Positions 24,751 to 32,524 of a stretch of 62,497 nt of DNA are shown here, piece after piece. This DNA is from Actinocrispum wychmicini (GTDB lineage: Bacteria; Actinomycetota; Actinomycetes; Mycobacteriales; Pseudonocardiaceae), in NCBI RefSeq assembly GCF_004345645.1, contig NZ_SLWS01000023.1:1-62497 (forward strand), written 5' to 3'. Each line of letters begins with the position of its first letter. Position 1 is the stretch's first letter. Under the pieces are notes generated by a model. The model did no database searches, had not been told where the DNA came from, and saw only the letters and a program-made list of their open reading frames with translations. The translations under genes were made by a program, and so were the position numbers.

Positions 24751-26262
24751 CTAGACCTGGCAGCCCCGGATGTCCGGATCGGACTTGGAGTACTTCAGCA
24801 GGTCCTTGGTGACCAACGGGAAGTCGTCCTTCTTGCCGATCGCCCGGCCGAGGACCTTCTCGATCGCCGACGCCACCGTCTTGTTCAGAGTGGTGCCGAC
24901 ACCCGCGCCCGCGCTGAGCGTCAACGAGACGTTCTTGCACTTCACCATGCCCGCGTCGGAGCCGTTGGTGAGGCCGGCCGAGACGATCACCTTGGCGTAC
25001 GGACCGGCGGCCGCCGCTGGCACACCCATGCCGATCATGATCCGGTACTGGAAGGCCGCGACGATCCCGTTGATCCCGATCGAGACGCCCTGCAGGGACT
25101 TCAGCATGTCGTCCTTCTCGGTGACCGTGGGCACCACCACGTTCGTGCCGTCGAAGCCGAGCGGGCCGCTGAAGGTCCACGAGCCGAGGGCGGTCATGTT
25201 GGCGTTCTTCTCGCTCAGCCCGGTGGTCACCAGGAACGTGAACTTCTGGCTGATCACGAACGGGAAGCCGCCCGCGATCACCTGCTGGTTGAGCTCGATC
25301 GGCACCTCGATCTTCACCTTCTTGTTGTCCGAGGTGCCGTTCGCGCTGCCCGCGGCCACGCTCAGGCTCATCAGTTTGAGGCCGTCGATCATGAACTTCG
25401 AGTTCTGGGTGATCTGGCCGTCGTGGAAGCCGAGGCGCATGCTCCGCTGCAGGTTCTCGATCCGCAGTTTCAGGCCGAGCTTGAGTTTCAGGCCCTGGGT
25501 CGGGGTGACGCCGACATCGAGGCCGACGTTGGTCATCAGGCCGTTCTTGTCCAGGAACGGCTTCACCACCCAGTCCCCGATGGTCTTCTCCAACGCGCCC
25601 AGCGTGGGCGGCGGCATCGGGGTGCCACCGGTCCGCAGCCGCAGCGGCGGTGTCCGAACCACGAAGCCGTCCGGCGTCTCCGACGTCTCCGTCGACGGCT
25701 CGGCCGGTTCCGTCGGCTCGTTGGTCGCGCTGGGGTTCTCCGTCGCGCTCGGGTCGGCACCACCCTGGGTCGACTCGGGGACGCTCACCGCGCCCGGGGC
25801 GTCCGGGATCTCCTGGTAGGTCAGGCCGTCGGTGGACAGCGGGCCGTCGGCCTCGATCTCGCCGTCGCGGATCACCTCGGACAGTTGGACCGGCGCGAGG
25901 GTGACCACCCGGTCGGCGCCGGCCCCCTCGACCTTCACCACCCGGCCGGCCGCCCGTGAGGTCGCCAGCATGATCTTGCCGGGCTGCAGGTCGCCGACAC
26001 CTTGGGCGTTGCCGTCCACGGTCCACGTCAGGCCGTCCGACCCCGCTGACCGGATGGCCTTGGGGCCGCCGTCGACCACCACGACGTCCGGTTGGTACGT
26101 GACCTTGGCATCCTTCGGTCCGTTGCCGAACTGGGCCACCGGCTGGTCGGCCACGGGAACCGGCTGGCCGCCCGAGCCGCCGCCGTCGGACGAACCGCAC
26201 GCCGTCAGCAAGGCGACCACGGCCGCGGCGGCCACAGCTGAGCGCATCCTGGTGAGAGCCAT
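24751..26262 (-). CDS. Large lipoprotein of unknown function
   Basis: 503 residues. A lipoprotein signal is present (AVVALLTACGSS; lipidated Cys near residue 22) followed by a Gly/Ser linker. Residues about 165-210 are a low-complexity Ser/Thr/Pro/Glu stretch. The C-terminal half is beta-rich and holds alternating polar/apolar strands such as KLKLGLKLRIENL and KVKIEVPIEL. It ends in an acidic, Cys-containing tail. I do not recognise a named family. It lies 81 bp downstream of the two ArfA/ArfC-like membrane-protein genes on the same strand, so it may be an outer-face partner of that module. That link is inference. Confidence 0.75.
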   Translation of the reverse strand: MALTRMRSAVAAAAVVALLTACGSSDGGGSGGQPVPVADQPVAQFGNGPKDAKVTYQPDVVVVDGGPKAIRSAGSDGLTWTVDGNAQGVGDLQPGKIMLATSRAAGRVVKVEGAGADRVVTLAPVQLSEVIRDGEIEADGPLSTDGLTYQEIPDAPGAVSVPESTQGGADPSATENPSATNEPTEPAEPSTETSETPDGFVVRTPPLRLRTGGTPMPPPTLGALEKTIGDWVVKPFLDKNGLMTNVGLDVGVTPTQGLKLKLGLKLRIENLQRSMRLGFHDGQITQNSKFMIDGLKLMSLSVAAGSANGTSDNKKVKIEVPIELNQQVIAGGFPFVISQKFTFLVTTGLSEKNANMTALGSWTFSGPLGFDGTNVVVPTVTEKDDMLKSLQGVSIGINGIVAAFQYRIMIGMGVPAAAAGPYAKVIVSAGLTNGSDAGMVKCKNVSLTLSAGAGVGTTLNKTVASAIEKVLGRAIGKKDDFPLVTKDLLKYSKSDPDIRGCQV

Positions 26263-26343
26263 GCGCCGAATGGTCGACGGGAGATACCCCCATCCAGAAG
26301 AGACGCCGGTCCCGCCCGGCCGGGAAAATGTCCCGTAAGGGTG

Positions 26344-26685
26344 TTATGTGGCTGCCGGGGTCCTGTGGGAGTTCCAGGCGGAGAACCCGGCCAGCTCGGC
26401 CTCCTCGACCGAGACGAACGTCAGGTCGCCCTTGAGCCGGTTGTAGTACGGCGAGTCCGAGGTGTGGTAACGCATCGACTTCCTGGTCGCCTTGATCACC
26501 GCCGGCTCCTCGTCGTCCTCGTCCTCATCGACTTCGTCGTCGGTGACGTCCTCGGGGATGTCCAGGAGCTCCACGGGGATGTCCGGCACCGGTTTCCGCT
26601 TGCGCAGGACCAGCACGGTGACGACCACGCCGGCGAGGAACGAGCCAAGGCACAGCAGGTACGTCTGGGCGGCAAGCCACAACAA
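26344..26685 (-). CDS. Single-pass membrane protein with sunset-like domain (ArfC-like)
   Basis: 113 residues. One N-terminal membrane helix (about 5-28) is followed by a basic RKRK stop, an acidic linker (TDDEVDEDEDDEE) and a C-terminal module YYNRLKGDLTFVSVEEAELAGFSAW. That module resembles the sunset domain of actinobacterial channel accessory protein ArfC. TTG 26685 is used because AAGGAG lies 9 bases upstream, inside the end of the BON-domain gene, which stops 6 bp earlier. The pairing resembles arfA/arfC of the OmpATb locus. The match is from memory of the family and should be treated as tentative. Confidence 0.65.
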   Translation of the reverse strand: MLWLAAQTYLLCLGSFLAGVVVTVLVLRKRKPVPDIPVELLDIPEDVTDDEVDEDEDDEEPAVIKATRKSMRYHTSDSPYYNRLKGDLTFVSVEEAELAGFSAWNSHRTPAAT

Positions 26686-26691
26686 CGTGGG

Positions 26692-27312
26692 TCACTCCTT
26701 GGGTCGGGTCTGGTCGATGACGGTGGTGGCGCCGAGGAACCGGCGGAGAACCGTGACGATCGCGGAGCGGACGGCGGCGTCCGGCACGACACCGGTGATG
26801 GTCACCTGGCCGGCCTCGACCGCGATAGTCAGGTCCGACCGCTGCTGGGTGACCACCGCGACCATGGCCTCCGCGGCGGTCGTGGTGATCGGGAAGTCGG
26901 TGTCCGGGACGGTCCTGGTCTGGTCGACGACCGGATGGCCGTTCGCGTGCGGCTTGAGACTGTCCACGAAAGCCCGCCGCCACTCGTCCTTCCCGGTGGC
27001 GCCGGACACCACGACCTGGCCGCCCTGGAACACCAGCCGCATCGGCCGCAGCACCGGATCCACCGTGGCGACCGTGCGCACCCCCGGCGCCTTCGCCGCG
27101 GCCAGGCGCGCCTCGGGCAACCGTTCCATCTGCAGGCCGCCGATGGTCACGTCCCGGCCGTACACCTGAACCACCGCACCGGGAACAACGGCCTGGACAC
27201 CGTCCCTGATGTCCCCCTCGATACCGCTTGTCTGAATCGTGAGGCCGATCGCGGTGACCGCCGCCGGCACCGATCCGACAGCCCAGAACCACCAGCGGGG
27301 AAACCTCGACAT
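26692..27312 (-). CDS. Membrane-anchored BON-domain protein (ArfA/OmpATb N-terminal-like)
   Basis: 206 residues. A membrane helix follows the start (WWFWAVGSVPAAVTAIGLTIQ), then two BON-like units of about 60-70 residues with the pattern VTIGGL...LPEARLAA and VTITGVVPDAAVRSAIVTVL. The order helix-BON resembles ArfA/OmpATb, but the C-terminal OmpA domain is absent. Start ATG 27312 has TAGGAA about 9 bases upstream; an open frame upstream of it crosses the SWIM gene promoter region. It is probably co-transcribed with the ArfC-like gene. A pore-forming role is not shown by the sequence. Confidence 0.65.
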   Translation of the reverse strand: MSRFPRWWFWAVGSVPAAVTAIGLTIQTSGIEGDIRDGVQAVVPGAVVQVYGRDVTIGGLQMERLPEARLAAAKAPGVRTVATVDPVLRPMRLVFQGGQVVVSGATGKDEWRRAFVDSLKPHANGHPVVDQTRTVPDTDFPITTTAAEAMVAVVTQQRSDLTIAVEAGQVTITGVVPDAAVRSAIVTVLRRFLGATTVIDQTRPKE

Positions 27313-27444
27313 GGCCGACGTTCCTACCGGCCACGCGGTCCGGACACCAACCTGGCCGCGCCCCACCCGGCCAACTTCACCCGATCCAGCGACCAGAGCA
27401 GCCAGTTGGACGGATTCGGCAATCACTCACGAAAGGGTTGTGCG

Positions 27445-27933
27445 GTGGTGTTGGATGACCCAGTGGCTGTACGACTTGATGCCGACACCGTGTCCTCGTT
27501 AGTTGGACCGGACCTCGCCCGGATCGGCCGGGAACACCTCGATCAGGGCCGAGTGTTCGAGCTCGCGCCGGAGGACGGCGGAGTGGCTGCCGTGGTCCTC
27601 GACTCCGCCCGTGCGGAGTTCGACGTCTGGGTCGGTGTGGTGAACGGGGAACTTACCGGCGAGTGCGACTGTACCGAGGACGGCCCCCTGTGCGGTCACG
27701 CCGTCGCGGTGACCCTCGCGGCCCTGGAGGACGGCCTCTCCTTCACGTCCCTCAGCCAGCCGGACGACGAGGACGACGAGGAGCGGTTCGCCGAGATCGC
27801 CGCCACGCTGACCTTCGACCAGCTGGTGGACCTGGTGGCCCGGCAGGCCGTGGCCGACCCGGACTTCGCCGACGAGTTGTTAGCCTTGGCCGAGCCGGAG
27901 GAGTCCTCGGACCAGGGCGCCGGTTCGGTTTGA
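27445..27933 (+). CDS. SWIM zinc-finger-like protein
   Basis: 162 residues. A SWIM-type CxCx(n)CxH motif is seen as CDCTEDGPLCGHAVAV near residues 75-90, preceded by the strand YDVWVGV-like FDVWVGVVNGELTGE. The rest is acidic, and the C-terminus is short. SWIM proteins bind DNA or protein through zinc. AAAGGG precedes GTG 27445 by 7 bases. The stop lies inside the first copy of a 15-bp direct repeat (27920-27934 and 27977-27991), so the end of the gene may have been changed by the repeat region that follows. Confidence 0.75.
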   Translation: MVLDDPVAVRLDADTVSSLVGPDLARIGREHLDQGRVFELAPEDGGVAAVVLDSARAEFDVWVGVVNGELTGECDCTEDGPLCGHAVAVTLAALEDGLSFTSLSQPDDEDDEERFAEIAATLTFDQLVDLVARQAVADPDFADELLALAEPEESSDQGAGSV

Positions 27934-27991
27934 CCTAGGACCCGCGGTGGATGGCTTTCGCTCGTGCGGCCCACCACCGGTTCGGTTTGAC
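27920..27991. repeat. 15-bp direct repeat at the edge of the hairpin region
   Basis: CCGGTTCGGTTTGAC occurs at 27920-27934, over the stop of the SWIM gene, and again at 27977-27991, where it forms the outer arm of the long inverted repeat. The 57-bp spacing suggests a duplication linked to the element. Confidence 0.6.
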
Positions 27992-28137
27992 ACGGGGACC
28001 CCCGCGGGGCCTGCAAGCCGACTACGCCGGCAGGCCAAGGGTTCTCCGGTTCGTTTCCCCAGGTCCTTCGCTGGGGCGTCGTTTGGCCTGCCGCCGCAGC
28101 CAGCTTATAGGCCCCACGCCCCGTGTAAAACCGAACC
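27979..28137. repeat. Long imperfect inverted repeat (hairpin element) in a 341-bp gap
   Basis: Outer arms 27979-27997 and 28119-28137 pair over 19 bp with one mismatch. Inner arms 28004-28038 and 28083-28117 pair over 35 bp with seven mismatches, mostly transitions. A small CCCCAG/CTGGGG hairpin caps the loop (28057-28076). On the minus strand five of the seven inner mismatches become G-U pairs. The whole gap 27934-28274 has no credible gene. The element could be a structured RNA, a MITE-like insertion or a bidirectional terminator between the SWIM gene and the dehydrogenase gene. Confidence 0.65.
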
Positions 28138-28274
28138 TTCGCTTCGGCTTGGCCCACCCTCCGCGACCGAAACCACTGCTCGCACGGGTGTGAGCGTAGA
28201 TCAGCTCTCGACACTCCGCGGCGAACCATGTCTACTCGTCGATACGACACCCAACGAGGCGAATGGAGGCCGAT

Positions 28275-29360
28275 GTGGCTGAGGTCCGTGGAGTCATCGC
28301 GCGAGGCAAGGGCGAGCCGGTCGAGGTGACGACCGTCGTCGTGCCCGATCCCGGGCCAGGGGAGGCCGTGGTCAAGGTGCAGGCGTGCGGTGTCTGCCAC
28401 ACGGACCTGCACTACCGCGACGGCGGCATCAACGACGAATTCCCTTTCCTGTTGGGCCATGAGGCCGCGGGTGTGGTCGAGTCCGTTGGTGACGGCGTTG
28501 TGGACCTTGAGCCGGGTGACTTCGTGGTGCTCAACTGGCGCGCGGTCTGCGGGACGTGCCGGGCGTGCCGTCGCGGGCGGCCGTGGTACTGCTTCAACAC
28601 GCACAACGCGTCGCAGCCGATGACGTTGACCGACGGCACGGTTCTGTCGCCCGCGCTGGGCATCGGGGCGTTCATCGAGAAGACGCTCGTCCACTCCGGA
28701 CAGTGCACAAAGGTCGACCCGGCCGCCCGTGCGGCCACGGTCGGGCTGTTGGGGTGCGGTGTGATGGCCGGCATCGGGGCCGCGATCAACACCGGGAATG
28801 TGGGCCGGGGCGATTCGGTCGCGGTCATTGGGTGCGGTGGGGTGGGCAGCGGTGCGGTCGCCGGGGCGCGGCTGGCCAACGCGGCGAAGATCATCGCGGT
28901 GGACGTGGACCCGCGGAAACTGGAGTGGGCCAAGGGTTTTGGCGCCACCCACACGGTGAACGCACGCGAAGTGGACGACGTCGTCACCGCCATCCAGGAC
29001 CTCACCGACGGGTTCGGCGCGGACGTGGTGATCGACGCCGTGGGCCGGCCGGAGACGTGGAAGCAGGCGTTCTACGCCCGTGACCTGGCCGGGACGGTCG
29101 TGCTGGTCGGGGTGCCGACGCCGGACATGACGCTGGAGATGCCGCTGATCGACTTCTTCGGCCGCGGCGGGTCGCTGAAGTCGAGCTGGTACGGCGACTG
29201 CCTGCCGACCCGGGACTTCCCCCTGCTGGTGGACCTCTACCAGCAGAGCCGCCTGGACCTGGACGCCTTCGTCACCGAGGAGATCGCCCTGGACCAGGTG
29301 GAGGACGCCTTCCACAAGATGCACGCCGGCGACGTGCTGCGGTCGGTCGTCATCTTGTGA
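28275..29360 (+). CDS. S-(hydroxymethyl)mycothiol dehydrogenase (mycothiol-dependent formaldehyde dehydrogenase)
   Basis: 361 residues, a zinc-dependent medium-chain dehydrogenase. The catalytic zinc ligands appear in ACGVCHTDLHYRDGGIND and GHEAAGVVE, the structural zinc in CGTCRACRRGRPWYC, and the NAD fold in GCGGVGSGAVAG. The first segment is very close to the mycothiol-dependent formaldehyde dehydrogenase / S-nitrosomycothiol reductase group, which oxidises S-hydroxymethylmycothiol to S-formylmycothiol. GTG 28275 is preferred over ATG 28263 because GGAGG (28265-28269) precedes it. Its last 11 bp overlap the convergent XRE gene. Expected role: cytosolic formaldehyde and NO detoxification. 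Confidence 0.87.
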   Translation: MAEVRGVIARGKGEPVEVTTVVVPDPGPGEAVVKVQACGVCHTDLHYRDGGINDEFPFLLGHEAAGVVESVGDGVVDLEPGDFVVLNWRAVCGTCRACRRGRPWYCFNTHNASQPMTLTDGTVLSPALGIGAFIEKTLVHSGQCTKVDPAARAATVGLLGCGVMAGIGAAINTGNVGRGDSVAVIGCGGVGSGAVAGARLANAAKIIAVDVDPRKLEWAKGFGATHTVNAREVDDVVTAIQDLTDGFGADVVIDAVGRPETWKQAFYARDLAGTVVLVGVPTPDMTLEMPLIDFFGRGGSLKSSWYGDCLPTRDFPLLVDLYQQSRLDLDAFVTEEIALDQVEDAFHKMHAGDVLRSVVIL

Positions 29361-30120
29361 GGAACTTGCTGGTCACGTCGTCGGCGGGGAAGAAGGACTC
29401 GATGGACAGCTCGTCGACGGTGATGTCCGCCGGGGTGCCGAAGGTCGCGACCGTGCTGAAGAAGGCCAGTTCCACGTCGTGGTGCCGGATCCGGATCGGC
29501 ACCACGACGTCGTTGTCCAGGTGCGGTTCCGGGTCCTCGCAGGGGTAGGCCGCGAGCTCCTCGTACAGCTCCATCAGGACCGCGTCGGCGGTGACCGCGA
29601 CCTCGCGGCGCAGCCGGCCCAGCAGGTGCGCCCGCCACTCCCCCAGGTTGATGATCCGGCTGGCGAGCCCGTCCGGGTGCAGGCTCACCCGGAGCCCGTT
29701 CATCGGCGGTGCCAGCAGTTCGGCGGGCACACCTTCGGTGAACAGCGACATCTGCGTGTTGGCGTCGACCAGGTTCCATCGCCGGTCGAACACGCCGGCC
29801 GGGAACGGCTCCATACCGGCCAGGATCTTGCGGACGGCCGCGCGGACGGGGGCCATCTCCGGCGCGTCCAGGTCGCTCTCGCCGTACACGGGGGCGTACC
29901 CGGCGGCCAGCAGCAGGCGGTTGCGGTCGCGCAGCGGCACGTCCAGCTCGTCGGCCAGGTGCAGGACCATGTCCCGGCTGGGCGCGGAGCGACCGGTCTC
30001 CACGAAGCTCAGGTGCCGGGTGGAGATGTCCGCCTGGATGGACAGGTCGAGCTGGCTCAGCCGGCGGCGCTCCCGCCACTGCCGCAGCAGCTCGCCCACC
30101 GGCCGTTGGGTCAGGGTCAC
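29350..30120 (-). CDS. XRE-family regulator with MmyB-like ligand-binding domain
   Basis: 256 residues. An N-terminal HTH_3 helix-turn-helix (LSQLDLSIQADISTRHLSFVETG, about 20-45) precedes a conserved LLLAAGYAPVY linker and a MmyB-like/PAS-type C-terminal domain with FDRRWNLVDAN. This architecture is common in actinobacteria; some members bind fatty acids or other ligands. It is convergent with the formaldehyde dehydrogenase gene and divergent from the NADAR gene (50 bp), so the NADAR/GNAT pair is the more likely target. Confidence 0.87.
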   Translation of the reverse strand: MTLTQRPVGELLRQWRERRRLSQLDLSIQADISTRHLSFVETGRSAPSRDMVLHLADELDVPLRDRNRLLLAAGYAPVYGESDLDAPEMAPVRAAVRKILAGMEPFPAGVFDRRWNLVDANTQMSLFTEGVPAELLAPPMNGLRVSLHPDGLASRIINLGEWRAHLLGRLRREVAVTADAVLMELYEELAAYPCEDPEPHLDNDVVVPIRIRHHDVELAFFSTVATFGTPADITVDELSIESFFPADDVTSKFLTR

Positions 30121-30170
30121 GATCCAAAACTACGCGCTGATTGTCAGTCCCTACCATTACCTTCCAGGTC

Positions 30171-30710
30171 ATGGACCGCTCATCGCTCATCACCCGCATG
30201 GCTGCCGGGTTCGTCCCGGACTTCCTGTTCTTCTGGGGGCACACCGCCGCGGCCGGCCACCCGGTCGGCAAGTGGGTGTTCAGCCAGTGGTATCCGGTGG
30301 AGTTCACAGTGGACGGCCAGTCCTATCGGCACGCCGAGCAGTTCATGATGGCCGAGAAGGCCCGGATGTTCGACGACGCGGCGGCGCTCAAGCGGATCAT
30401 GGACAGCGTCGAGCCGATGGACGCGAAGAAACTGGGCCGCACGGTCCGTGACTTCGACCAGGCCACCTGGGAAGCGGGACGGTTCGACGTGGTGGTCCGC
30501 GCGAACACCGCCAAGTTCGGCCAGCACCCCGAGTTACGCGACTTCCTGGTCGCGACCGGCGAGAAGGTGCTGGTCGAGGCGGCGCCGCGGGACACCGTCT
30601 GGGGCATCGGGCTCGGCGCGGGGAACCCGCGCGCCCAGGACCCGGCCCAGTGGCGCGGCCAGAACCTGCTGGGGTTCGCCCTGATGGACGTACGCAAAGG
30701 AGTGAGGTAG
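30171..30710 (+). CDS. NADAR family protein (YbiA-like N-glycosidase)
   Basis: 179 residues. Signature regions are FWGHTAAAGHPVGKWVFSQW at the start, HAEQFMMAEKA in the middle and the closing QNLLGFALMDVR. YbiA/NADAR proteins cleave N-glycosidic bonds of riboflavin precursors or ADP-ribose-type compounds. ATG 30171 is used. An upstream in-frame start at 30141 would overlap the promoter. The TAG stop overlaps the GTG of the GNAT gene by one base, so the two are coupled. Confidence 0.87.
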   Translation: MDRSSLITRMAAGFVPDFLFFWGHTAAAGHPVGKWVFSQWYPVEFTVDGQSYRHAEQFMMAEKARMFDDAAALKRIMDSVEPMDAKKLGRTVRDFDQATWEAGRFDVVVRANTAKFGQHPELRDFLVATGEKVLVEAAPRDTVWGIGLGAGNPRAQDPAQWRGQNLLGFALMDVRKGVR

Positions 30711-31135
30711 TGGCGCCGACGATCTTCGTCACGGACAATCCGGATAAAGCGGACATCAAGACCGTCGAGGACGGCCTGAACGAGTACAACGTCCAGACGT
30801 ACGGCCGGTTCGACCCGCGGCCGCTCGCGGTGCTCGTCCGCGACGAGGAGACCGGTCAGGTGATCGGCGGCCTGGAGGGCCGGACAGCGCTGGGCTTACT
30901 GTTCGTCGAACTGCTGTACCTGCCGGAGTCGCTGCGCGGCAGCGGGCTGGGCGCGCGGCTCCTGCAGGAGGCGGAGGAGGAGGCCGTGCGGCGCGGCTGT
31001 GGGCACGGCGTGCTCTACACCGTCGAGTGGCAGGCGCCGGGTTTCTACGTGAAACACGGCTGGCGCGTGTTCGGTGAAGTTCCGTCCACACCCGAAGGAG
31101 CGAGTCGCATCTTCATGACCAAACAACTCCACTAG
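30710..31135 (+). CDS. GNAT family N-acetyltransferase
   Basis: 141 residues. The acetyl-CoA binding motif A is seen as LLYLPESLRGSGLGARLLQEAEEEA (about 62-86; core RGSGLG), followed by GFYVKHGWRVFGE, the usual motif B end. AAAGGAG at 30699-30705 inside the NADAR gene sets GTG 30710. It is co-translated with the NADAR gene. The acceptor is unknown. Confidence 0.87.
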   Translation: MAPTIFVTDNPDKADIKTVEDGLNEYNVQTYGRFDPRPLAVLVRDEETGQVIGGLEGRTALGLLFVELLYLPESLRGSGLGARLLQEAEEEAVRRGCGHGVLYTVEWQAPGFYVKHGWRVFGEVPSTPEGASRIFMTKQLH

Positions 31136-31144
31136 CTTGGCCCT

Positions 31145-32524
31145 ATGGCACTCGCACATCCTTCCGGCCAGTCCGAGCCCGGCAGCTCCGAGGTGTCCGT
31201 GAACCCGCTGTACACCAGGGTTCCGGTGCAGATCTCCAAGAACGACCTGCCGGCGCGGGGGCTGGATCCCGAGCTGGCGTACCAGATCGTGCACGACGAA
31301 CTGATGCTCGACGGGAACGCCCGGCTCAACCTGGCCACGTTCGTCACCACGTGGATGGAGCCGCAGGCGGACCGGCTGATGGCCGAGTGCTTCGACAAGA
31401 ACATGATCGACAAGGACGAGTACCCGCGCACGGCCGACCTGGAGGCGCGTTGTGTGCGGATGCTCGCCGGGTTGTGGCACGCGCCGGACGCGCTGAACGC
31501 GCCCGGGTGTTCCACGACCGGGTCCAGCGAGGCGTGCATGCTGGCCGGTCTGGCGTTGAAGCGGCGGTGGAAGCACCGCGGCGGCACGGGCACGCCGAAC
31601 ATCGTGATGGGCGCGAACGTCCAGGTGTGCTGGGAGAAGTTCGCGAACTACTGGGACGTGGAGATGCGGCTGGTGCCGATGGAGGGCGACCGGCTGCACC
31701 TGTCCGCCGAGGAGGCCGTGGCGCGCTGCGACGAGAACACCATCGGTGTGGTGGCCGTGCTCGGGTCCACTTTCGACGGCAGCTACGAGCCGGTCGCGGA
31801 CATCTGCGCGGCTCTCGACCAGCTGCAGGCGTCGAGCGGCCTGGACATCCCGGTGCATGTCGACGGCGCGTCCGGGGCGATGATCGCGCCGTTCTGCGAC
31901 CCGCACCTGGTGTGGGACTTCCGGCTGCCCCGGGTGTCGTCGATCAACACGTCCGGGCACAAGTACGGCCTGGTGTACCCGGGGGTGGGCTGGGTGATCT
32001 GGCGGGACGAGCGGGCGCTGCCCGAGGACCTGGTGTTCCGGGTCAACTACCTGGGCGGGAACATGCCCACGTTCGCGTTGAACTTCTCCCGGCCGGGCTC
32101 GCAGGTGGTGACCCAGTACTACAACTTCCTGCGGCTGGGCTTCGACGGCTACCGTCGGGTGCAGCACGCGTGCCGGCACGTGGCCACGTGGCTGTCCGCC
32201 GAGATCGCCGCCCTGGGCCCGTTCCAGCTGCTGACCAGGGGTGACGAGCTGCCGGTGTTCGCCTTCACGGTCGCCGGCGACCAGCCGTTCTCGGTGTTCG
32301 ACGTCTCCACGGCCATGCGCGCGGAGGGTTGGCTGATCCCGGCGTACACGTTCCCGGCGAACCGCACGGACCTCTCGGCGTTGCGGATCGTGGTGCGCAA
32401 CGGCTTCAGCGAGGACCTCGCCGGGCTGATGCTCGACAACCTCAAGCGTGTCCTGGGGACATTGGCCAAGCAGGACCATCCACGGCACGGACCGGCCGCC
32501 GCGTCGTTCGCGCACGGAGCGTAG
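31145..32524 (+). CDS. Glutamate decarboxylase (PLP-dependent)
   Basis: 459 residues, the normal GadB length. It is a group II PLP decarboxylase with CSTTGSSEACMLAGLALK, DGASGAMIAPF and the cofactor lysine in NTSGHKYGLVYPGVGW. It converts glutamate to GABA with uptake of a proton. ATG 31145 has no Shine-Dalgarno, but TAGCTT (31133-31138) stands exactly 6 nt before it, as expected for a leaderless transcript. The closing C-terminal His-rich tail is compatible with pH control in this family. No GABA antiporter gene adjoins it. The 3' third is antisense to an overlong frame of the monooxygenase gene. Confidence 0.92.
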   Translation: MALAHPSGQSEPGSSEVSVNPLYTRVPVQISKNDLPARGLDPELAYQIVHDELMLDGNARLNLATFVTTWMEPQADRLMAECFDKNMIDKDEYPRTADLEARCVRMLAGLWHAPDALNAPGCSTTGSSEACMLAGLALKRRWKHRGGTGTPNIVMGANVQVCWEKFANYWDVEMRLVPMEGDRLHLSAEEAVARCDENTIGVVAVLGSTFDGSYEPVADICAALDQLQASSGLDIPVHVDGASGAMIAPFCDPHLVWDFRLPRVSSINTSGHKYGLVYPGVGWVIWRDERALPEDLVFRVNYLGGNMPTFALNFSRPGSQVVTQYYNFLRLGFDGYRRVQHACRHVATWLSAEIAALGPFQLLTRGDELPVFAFTVAGDQPFSVFDVSTAMRAEGWLIPAYTFPANRTDLSALRIVVRNGFSEDLAGLMLDNLKRVLGTLAKQDHPRHGPAAASFAHGA

